DNA of 64,000 bases from Prinia subflava. Taxonomy: Eukaryota; Chordata; Aves; Passeriformes; Cisticolidae. This document shows, piece by piece, positions 56,601 to 64,000 of the stretch (positions are counted from its first letter, which is position 1; every line of letters starts with the position of its first letter). Where the stretch lies: positions 21,190,162 through 21,254,161 of the forward strand of contig NC_086283.1 in NCBI RefSeq assembly GCF_021018805.1, read 5' to 3'. Both the position numbers and the translations under genes were made by a program. The notes under the pieces were generated by a model. It did not search any database. It was not told where the DNA came from and saw only the letters and a list, made by a program, of their open reading frames with translations.

Positions 56601-59179
56601 CCTCTCACTCAGGGTGCTGCTGGTGTGCGGAGGGACGGGGATATGCCTGAAGGGAATAGTACAGAATTCCTGGTACAGGAACAATTCATAACTTGTTCCA
56701 GCCCAAAGCTTGATGTCCAACCTTCAGCCCCTGCCCAGCTCTCCTGGACCAGGGGCTGAAGGGCTGGAACCTGGCCAGACTCTGCCTTTTCTGCCCCAGA
56801 TGCCTGAGCAAAGTTAGGGGTGGTCAGTGAAGAAATTCCACCTGGCTGCTGGAGAACACAGGCTGGATGTGTTGATTGATGGGGTGGTTGATTTCTTTAA
56901 TCAAGAACGTTTTACCACATTGACCAAATGCGAAATCTGAAATGTTTTGGGAAAAAAAAAATAGTCAAAGCAGCACTACAGAGTTAATGTTTTCCATGGA
57001 AGAGCAGGAGTTTAGTCTGAGTATTTATTGCTCTGAAAACAGCAGCTGCTTTGGTCAGAAGGAAACAGAAATGGGGCAGAGCCTTGGGCTTGTGGAGGTT
57101 CATTTTCCACAAAGGATCAAATCCTCTTGGCTGAAGGAGGTGTTCAAGGATGTTCCTGGAAGGAAAACAGTTCAGATCAGTGCTTTGGCTGTGGAACAGC
57201 TTCCCACATTACTGAACTAAGTCAATAACTCTTTTCCAGCTCTGTTTTACATTTTACACAATGCTACCTCTGAAACGTGACACCCCTTAAACCCACACAG
57301 AAAATGTGAACTTAGGATTTTTTTTTAACCTTTTATAGGCAATAAATTATTCCGAACATGCATCCCTCAGCTTGTGCTTGGTTTTCGCTGAGTGGGAGCC
57401 ATCACTTTGTTTTTATTTTAGTGCTATTTTTCTGTATTTGTGTTCATCACAATCCGTGGATAAGGAAATAATGGGATATTAGGAAGAAAAACTTAGCATA
57501 TAGTAATGGGAGAAAATATTTCTGTTAAAGCTGAAGGATGATGGGGTGGCTGTGCTGGTTTTGGTGCAGTTACTGTGAAAAATGGGTATTACCCTTAATT
57601 CTTGTATTAATGATTGTTGGAACATTGCTCAGTGCATCAGATGACTTAATCTGAGAGAGCAGTCAGTGATGTCAGCACTGTAAGGAAAAGGATTTTACAC
57701 TTTCTGAGACATCACAATTCATAAATAACCTCTGGGGATTTTTGTTTCAGTTGTTTCCTTTTTTTTGGCATAACTTTATAGAGATATTGTAGAAAGAGTT
57801 TTGAAGTGTTAGATGAAAATGGATGAGTAACAAACTGAGGTCAAATGTAGATTTAGACCTTGTTTGTATTCAAGTTTCATCTGAAAAGAGTTCCTTGAAT
57901 TTTCCCCCGTCACATTTCTATCCCTGGAGTACAGGGGAAGGGTGGCAGGATGCATGAGGGGGATGAAGGGAATGAAGCACAAGGAGGCAGAAATGAAGAT
58001 TCTGGGTTTTAGTCAAGGAAATTTCAATAAACTAAAAGGTTTCTGTGCTGTGGAAAACAAGAGCTTCTGCTTTATCTGCAGATTCTGTGAAATACACTTC
58101 AAAAAGTCATTGGCAAATCCACTGAGTTGTGCTGGAGGAAAATTGTCTTCTCCAGTAGGAATTTTATAATTTCTGGGGTTGTTTCTGGACTTACTGAGTG
58201 TGTGTGAACACACAGATGCAGATTTACAATGTGCACAGATACACTGAACTTGATCACAGTAGCTCTACAAAGGCATTTTAACTTGAAATGTTAATGGAAT
58301 TCTTCTCAAATGTATTTCATTTGCTCTTATTTTTGTGTCTTGCTGCATATCAATTGCATAGTTCTGAAAATTAGTCACATAACTCCATACAAATATGATT
58401 TATTCTTTATATCCTTGCTACTGGTAACTTCTATGTTTGGAAATTTATGAAAATGCCCAGAATAATAATATTTCTAAGTGATCTTGGCAAATAAACAAAC
58501 TGCTGTATTTCTGAAGAGATAATGAATCTTCTGCCATGATAATTCCTGCTTTATTTTCACTATAGGAATCGGTTTCATTTTAAAAAAATACTCTGAAAAT
58601 TTAAGTATTATTATATAACTAGGATGTTTTCCTTCACCTACAAAACAGGATAATTGATGATTTTAAATATTTTATCAATTCCTTCTGGGTCAATTCCTTA
58701 AGCTTTGTAACCTGAGTGTATTCCTGAGTTTCTGTGTGAAAATCACTATTTATATTGCATTTTTATGATTTGTATCAGTATGTGTAGCGAAGAAACTACT
58801 ACAAACCTTCAACTGAAGTACCTCCACTATGGTCCAGGACACCTGATCTGGGCATTTTGAGTGCCAGATGCCTGGAGAAACAGTCCAGACGTTTGTATTG
58901 AGTTGGTTTTCTGTGTATATAAAGGGTATTTATAATCTTGTATTAACAGAGTCATCTTTGGAAATGCTGATTTCCTGCTCTAGAAGCCTGCTCAGCTATT
59001 TTTATATAAAACGTTGGTCTTCGCCTTAATTTTTTTTGGTGAAAAGTTGTGCCATAGATATTTTAACTTATCCACAGATCCTTTACAGAGTTTGCTTTGA
59101 TTTCTCTTAATTAATTATTTTTCCCTCAGATTGTCCTAGTTTGTTTTCTCTTCCAAAGGCATCTCAAAGTTGGTTTGCG

Positions 59180-59180
<1 letters not shown>

Positions 59181-59239
<59 letters not shown>
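59181..59239 (+). repeat. Uninterrupted T homopolymer of 59 nt
   Basis: A pure T run, by far the longest homopolymer in the window, lies within the presumed 3' UTR about 240 bp before the poly(A) signal. It could be the poly(A) of a minus-strand retroposed sequence, a grown microsatellite, or an assembly artefact. No recognisable retroposed gene body adjoins it. Confidence 0.95.
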
Positions 59240-59476
59240 CCCATTTTCGAAGATCCCTTCATCTGCATGCTTTGGTAGTTCAAGTTTTTCCTCTGTAGTT
59301 TATTGTTTATAGTTTAGAAGAACCTTTTATCAAAACCTCCTGAAGTAATGCTTGTACAAATGTATTTAGGGTGCCCCAGATGGTCAGAGAAAAGGGCTAT
59401 TTAGCATTGGTAAATTTGTCTACTGACTCAAGGATATTTTTCTACGTCTGTCAAGTTTGGGACTATGGAGAAATGA

Positions 59477-59482
59477 AATAAA
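59477..59482 (+). terminator. HDX: Candidate distal poly(A) signal AATAAA of HDX
   Basis: The context is 'gaaatgaaataaaggtgaac', followed within 30-60 bp by T-rich 'cttttctgtttctgttttta', the layout of a good cleavage/polyadenylation site. CpG-rich DNA follows about 500 bp later. Confidence 0.5.
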
Positions 59483-59500
59483 GGTGAACTAACTCCTTTT

Positions 59501-59970
59501 CCTATATGAACTTTTCTGTTTCTGTTTTTATTACGGCCTTGTAAATGTTCAGTCCTGTTCAGAGCAACAAGAATTAAATCCACGTCAGGCTCGGCCCTGA
59601 TTCTTCAGTTCACACCATATAAATTAGTTTATTATTTATGGAGTGACTTTTCAGAATAAGAATTTTATACAGAACGTGGAGCCCTCTGTCCCAGGAACAG
59701 TGAACTGTCCCTTCCCAAAACTGGAGTTGTGTCCAGTGGAGACACTGTACACCCAGCACTGACACAGCTCAGTTCACGTGAGAGGGATTGAGCTGTGGGG
59801 CTTTTTTAAAGCTACTTTTAAGTTAAATCTGAGCTCTTTGTGCTCTTTTCATCTCATCCCTTGGCATTTCCTAAGTTCAAAATCTTCAGAGCTAAATCCC
59901 GTGGCCTCTGGCCTCTGCCCCAATCCACCTGGATGGAAACAGGGGAAAGTTGTCAGAGCTGATGCTTGTT
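59501..59970. other. Intergenic DNA after the presumed HDX end
   Basis: No exon or repeat family is recognised between the presumed HDX poly(A) site and the CpG-rich patch. Confidence 0.5.
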
Positions 59971-60560
59971 GGCTTTAGGCGCGGTTCTGGTGCTGAAGGG
60001 AGCAGCCCGGGTGTGCCGGGAGCTCCCAGTGCGGTCCCACGGCCGAGGGACGGGGTTTCAATTTAATTCAAACTCAGGGATGCTGAAAGAGAGCCGGGAG
60101 GGACCGCACAGAAAAGGGCTTTGGTGCGGGGTGCATCCCGGGCTGGCGTCGGGCGGGGAAACGGGAGCGAGATGCAGCCGGATCCCGCAATTCCGGGATC
60201 CTGAAATTCCCGGTCCCGCAGCTCCCGGCTGCCTTTGGTGGCAGAGGCTGGCAGTGACGGCGTGGCCGCGTCCTGCGGGTGCTGCGGGCACACGCTCACC
60301 TGGCTCCCCTCCCGCACTGCAGGTTTCCATAATCCTGATGAATTAAACTCTCCACGCTCCAACGTCACCTGAACTCCGAGCTCAGCTCCCGGCCAGCTTT
60401 GAAATTACGGCTGCAGAGAGGGCGGGCAAAACCAGGGGGAACATGGATGGAGAGGACTTAAATCTGTCTGACCCGAAATATTTATTAACAAACGTTCCCG
60501 GGACCCTGAATTCGGGTGTTTTGGGAAAAGTCCACCCGAGCCGGGTGGTGCTGCAGCTCC
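59970..60560. promoter_or_regulatory. CpG-rich patch downstream of HDX
   Basis: About 0.6 kb with many CpGs and GC-rich motifs ('gtcgggcggggaaacggg', 'ggccgcgtcctgcgggtg') stands out from AT-rich flanks. A hairpin GATCCCG (60181-60187)/CGGGATC (60194-60200) is included. In mammals RPS6KA6 lies downstream of HDX in the same orientation, so this might be its promoter, but no start exon of that kinase is recognisable here. It could equally be a lone regulatory element. Confidence 0.35.
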
Positions 60561-60563
60561 ATT

Positions 60564-60575
60564 GCCACCTGGTGG
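60564..60575 (-). promoter_or_regulatory. CTCF-like core motif
   Basis: The minus strand reads CCACCAGGTGGC, matching CCASYAGRKGGC in full, at the edge of the CpG-rich patch. Confidence 0.4.
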
Positions 60576-60576
60576 C

Positions 60577-63547
60577 AAAAAAACCAGGAACCGGAGAAAC
60601 ATGCATTGAACTGTCCCCATACTTCATATTTCAAAATGAATAAGTATTTTTGTCTCAATGAAAAATCAAATTTTAAAGTAAGTCTGGCATTTCCTAAAGA
60701 GGAGACTGAGATCAGACTGAAACAGCCATAAACCGGGAACATATTCCAGTTTAATTTTCCCACGTGGATTTAGGTTTGGGGACACCAAAGCTGCTCCGTG
60801 GGATGAGGAGATGTCTGATCAGCAGGGACAGCTGGGGTAGCCACTCCAGCTCTGTGTTCTTGCTGCAAGTAGTAAGAGAAAGGGCCATGGGAGGAGAAAG
60901 AAACAGGAAAAAAAAAGGTGTTTTCTGGTTATTTACTTGCAGCTGTTATTTTAGTGGGGAAGGAAGGGAGAGGAAAGGGCAAGAAATGTGAAAATTTTCA
61001 GATTTTATCTACTGTTTGATCTTGCATTTTCATTATTTCTTGCTGGAAATCTGGAATAATCTTGGACTGTGTAGAATTTTTTTTTCACCAGAAAACACTC
61101 ATTTGACTTTTTTGAAGGAAAAATTCTCCCCAGCATCCAATTTTCCCTGGTAGTCTCCTCTTTTCTGTTAAAATTTCTGTTGAAATTTTCAATTAAAAGC
61201 CCTCAACCATTTTTCTTCTGATGGTTTTGGGTTTGATCAGAATTCAGAGGAATTTGAAGTGGATTTGAAGGAGTGGCCCAGCAGGTCCCACCCCCACAAA
61301 GATGGACAGAGCAGGAGAGCAGCAGTCACACCAGGAGAGCCCATTTTGGGAAGGCCAAATCCTTGGAATGACACCTGGGAAGAGACACCCCATCAGGCCA
61401 AAGACTGGGTTAATTAATCTGAATTTAATGTTCAGTTAATCATTTAACAGTTGAAAACCCATTGCAACCAAACCCCCTCAGGCCTTCATTCCCATAATAG
61501 TAATAAGTGGCCCACTGTGATCCAAACTATAAATAGATTTCATGAATTCTACCAGAAATTGAATATTGAATTATTTCTTTATGCCCACATGTCTTTCCTG
61601 GTTTGCTTAATTCTGCCAAATATTTAGCTCAGCCTTCTCTTCTCTCAGCAACCCACACTCTCCCGGCTACATCATCCCATTTTTGGACCATTATTTAAAA
61701 TCTCAGGCTTTTTACAGAGCCTGGCCAAGGAATCAAAACTGATCAGGGAGGAATGAAACAGATGAAGATGTTCAGCTCCAGTGCGGGGATCAGGTCGTGG
61801 GCTCCTCATGAGACACCTGCACACCAAGCAGCAGGGTTTGAGCCCAGCCCAGCAACGCTGGCACAGGCACCCTGGTTTAGCCCCTTTTTTGGGAAAAATC
61901 CCACTGGAATGTGTCTTTTGCCTAATCTGGGCCATGGGAACAGGATGGACACATTTTTGCATGTTCTACAACCACACTTCAGAAATATATGATTTTCTGA
62001 GTTTCCATTCTTTAAAATATTAATTTTTTTTTTCATACAAAACCCGAGAGTGTGGGGCTGAAAATGCCATTTCTTGCTGCCATGGGGGGCTGTGAGCTGC
62101 TATGGTCTGTGTCCTCAGCAAGAAACAGGACTCACGATTTTCAGAGTAAGTGCTGCCAATAATGTCAGCAATTACCAGTACAACCCCCTTAATTTGCACA
62201 ACATTCCCAAAGAAAGACTCTTATCACCTTTGCAGATTATTTTCAATTGGTTTTCCCCTCTTTAATCCAGCTGGAGAAGCTGAGATAAGATATGAAACCA
62301 TTCAGTGCCCTGCCTTCTCCTTGCCCTGATGTGACCTGTCCTGGGGCAGCAGGAGCAGCTGGGGCTCCCGGAGCCATTCCCTGCAGTGCTCCCAGCCCGG
62401 GGACAGGGATGGGGACAGGGACGGGTGGCAGCGCCAGCTGCTCGCTGCTCCCACGCCAGAGCCATGTGTTGATTCACTCTGTAATTGCTTTGGGCAACTC
62501 GAGGCAATCGGTTTCCAAGATACCACATCCTTCAGATATTTAAAACCCCTCTCTCTGGCAGTATATTATATTTAAATGTCGATGGATGATCTGGGTGTGT
62601 ATTTATAGCCACACTCAGATGGGCTCTGGGAATGGGCCATGGATGGCTGGGCAGAGAGGTGTGTGTGGCTGGAATTCTGAGGGGCCTGGGGTCCCCTCTG
62701 AGTCACCCCCAAATCAGTATCTCACCATGGGTCAATGCACCAGAGGTTCTGTTGGCTCCACCACGCTGGGATTCAGTGGAGCTCCAATTAACAGCCAGGC
62801 CATGAGTAGTAATTAGAGACAGTGATTCCAGATTTCCCACCCAGGGGCCGTGACTGGTCCAGCCAGGTGAGGGACATTTTGTTTGCTGTTCCTGTCATTT
62901 CTCATCATCGCCTCCCCACCTCCACACCACTGCCATGGCGCACACAGGGATCACTCCCTTCCAGCAGTGAATGTTGGCTTCCTGGATAAAGGAGATTTCC
63001 AAAGAAGGGAGAGGAAGCTGCGGTGATCTCACTCTGGAGGTCCAGCAAAAAAACCAAGAAAAAGTGGAAATATTGGCTAAATCAGTTGAGTATTATGAGA
63101 CCTGGATGTGCACACATATCTTGTGAGCTCAGGGTTTCACTGCGAGAAAAGAAAACCCATGTACGCAGAAGAGGGGACAGCTCTGAAGCAGGCAGGAGAA
63201 GCAGAGATAACCTGGGAGGTGGAGGGGACAGAACACACAGGTCACCCCGTCCTGGAGTGGCTCTGCAGGTGCAGCTCTGAGCAGGAATGATGGGAAGTGC
63301 CTGGAGAGGCAGAGTTCCCAAACTCCTGCTTTGGGCTTCTCCAGCAGGAAAAACACTCACCCAAATCCCAAGGCCTGGCATGAGCCCAGCTTGGGCAATG
63401 CAAAGTTTTCCTTGTTTTAGCCCAAAACGAGCTGTAAAATACACCAAGAATGGAAATAAAACAAGGGCTTGGATTTGTGGCCTCCCACCTTTGCCACCAC
63501 CATGATTTGGACTTAAAAGAGGGATCCAAGATCCAGGATCACACATC
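60577..63547. other. Intergenic DNA, no gene recognised
   Basis: No coding exon, RNA gene or clear CR1 copy is recognised. A G-quadruplex-type run lies at 62399-62425. Open frames are short and of no known family. Confidence 0.5.
62399..62425 (+). repeat. G-quadruplex-forming tandem 'ggggacaggga'
   Basis: Two copies of a 12-bp unit, GGGGACAGGGAT, followed by 'acggg', give five G runs of three or more separated by two to three bases. This fits the canonical intramolecular quadruplex pattern. Confidence 0.75.
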
Positions 63548-63606
63548 AGCCAAAGATTGGACACGATGACCTCAGAGCTCTTTTCTAGCTTAGAGGATTC
63601 TGTGAA
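63548..63606 (+). mobile_element. CR1 LINE 3'-terminal fragment
   Basis: 'attggacacgatgacctcag', 'agctcttttctagcttagag' and 'gattctgtgaa' match the last about 60 bp of a CR1 in plus orientation. Confidence 0.75.
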
Positions 63607-64000
63607 ATCTTCCTTTCATCATTCCTTGGGCTGTAGCCTCAGGAGGCTGCAGCAGGAAAGGAACAGGATCAATCCAGCTTGGAACTGCAGGTAACAAAGA
63701 TTAAACTGAGACACAAAATGTCCGTGCACCACTGAGAAAGGGAAACTGGTAAAGCAAGAAGAGTTGGGAATGCTCAGAGTGCCAGCCATGGACATCTAGT
63801 CCTGGGAGAGAGAGGAAAAGCAGCTGGGAATGGGACCAGAACACAACAGAGCGGTAGGATGTGAGGGGCTGGCCCTGGCTGACCCTTCAGAAGGCTCAGA
63901 GCAGTCACCTGAAGAGGATTGTGCCACCTAAAGAGGACGGCGTCACCAGTGTCACCCAGGGCTGTTCCAGCGGGGCTTGGCCCGAGATCAGCAGGAACAG
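63607..64000. other. Intergenic DNA to the window end
   Basis: Purine-rich unique-looking sequence with no recognisable gene or named repeat. Confidence 0.5.

Larger units (their letters stand above)
53069..59500 (+). other. HDX: Putative long 3' UTR of HDX
   Basis: After the stop there is no further coding evidence and, unlike the rest of the window, no recognisable CR1 copy for 6.4 kb. A candidate poly(A) signal with a U/GU-rich downstream region lies at 59477. Earlier AATAAA hexamers at 53616, 57341 and 58490 could serve as alternative ends, so shorter isoforms are possible. The last kilobase is especially AT-rich. Confidence 0.5.

Noticed and set aside
63082..63564. 160-codon minus-strand frame
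   Set aside because: No known protein similarity, and it overlaps the start of a CR1 end at 63548.

Overview
The window is vertebrate nuclear DNA, almost certainly from a bird and probably a passerine. It has long AT-rich non-coding stretches, GT-AG introns, one CpG-island promoter, and many 5'-truncated CR1 retroposon 3' ends (the 'cacagaatc...ggttggaagggacc' type). It also carries a copy of a tRNA-Ile-headed SINE with a CR1-like tail, which I know from songbirds (TguSINE1 type). There is no bacterial, viral or plasmid signature.

One protein-coding gene is supported: HDX (highly divergent homeobox) on the + strand. A non-coding first exon ends at 18505 inside a CpG island (about 18160-18930). 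Nine coding exons between 25982 and 53068 encode an uninterrupted protein of 697 residues (human HDX is about 690). The CDS is join(25982..26128, 28012..29136, 32966..33019, 42012..42158, 45616..45823, 48849..48928, 50500..50583, 52609..52731, 52943..53068). All introns are GT-AG and no frameshift or premature stop was found. The 3' UTR may run to a poly(A) signal at 59477, which would make it about 6.4 kb and would put a 59-nt T homopolymer in the mRNA.

Layout: 1-17.8 kb is non-coding upstream DNA with CR1 and SINE fragments and a few regulatory-looking patches. 17.8-19.6 kb holds the promoter CpG island, flanked on both sides by CR1 copies. 18.5-53.1 kb is the gene body, with its longest introns being 1 (7.5 kb) and 4 (9.0 kb). 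53.1-59.5 kb is the stop codon and putative 3' UTR. 59.5-64 kb is intergenic, with a CpG-rich patch at about 59.97-60.56 kb that could be an unmethylated element or the promoter of a following gene; no second gene is visible.

The protein has two atypical homeodomains (about residues 4-62 and 446-504). Each is encoded by a 49-codon exon followed by an intron at the same place, just before the recognition-helix sequence TW-x-GN-x-RRK. They are separated by a long Ser/Gln/Pro-rich linker and followed by an acidic segment and a probable C-terminal coiled coil. The protein is expected to be a nuclear DNA-binding factor; its targets are poorly known. I saw no previously undescribed multi-gene system. 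The more notable signals are the duplicated homeodomain exon architecture, a homeodomain-like inverted repeat in the promoter, a start codon that abuts a splice junction, and the long T tract.
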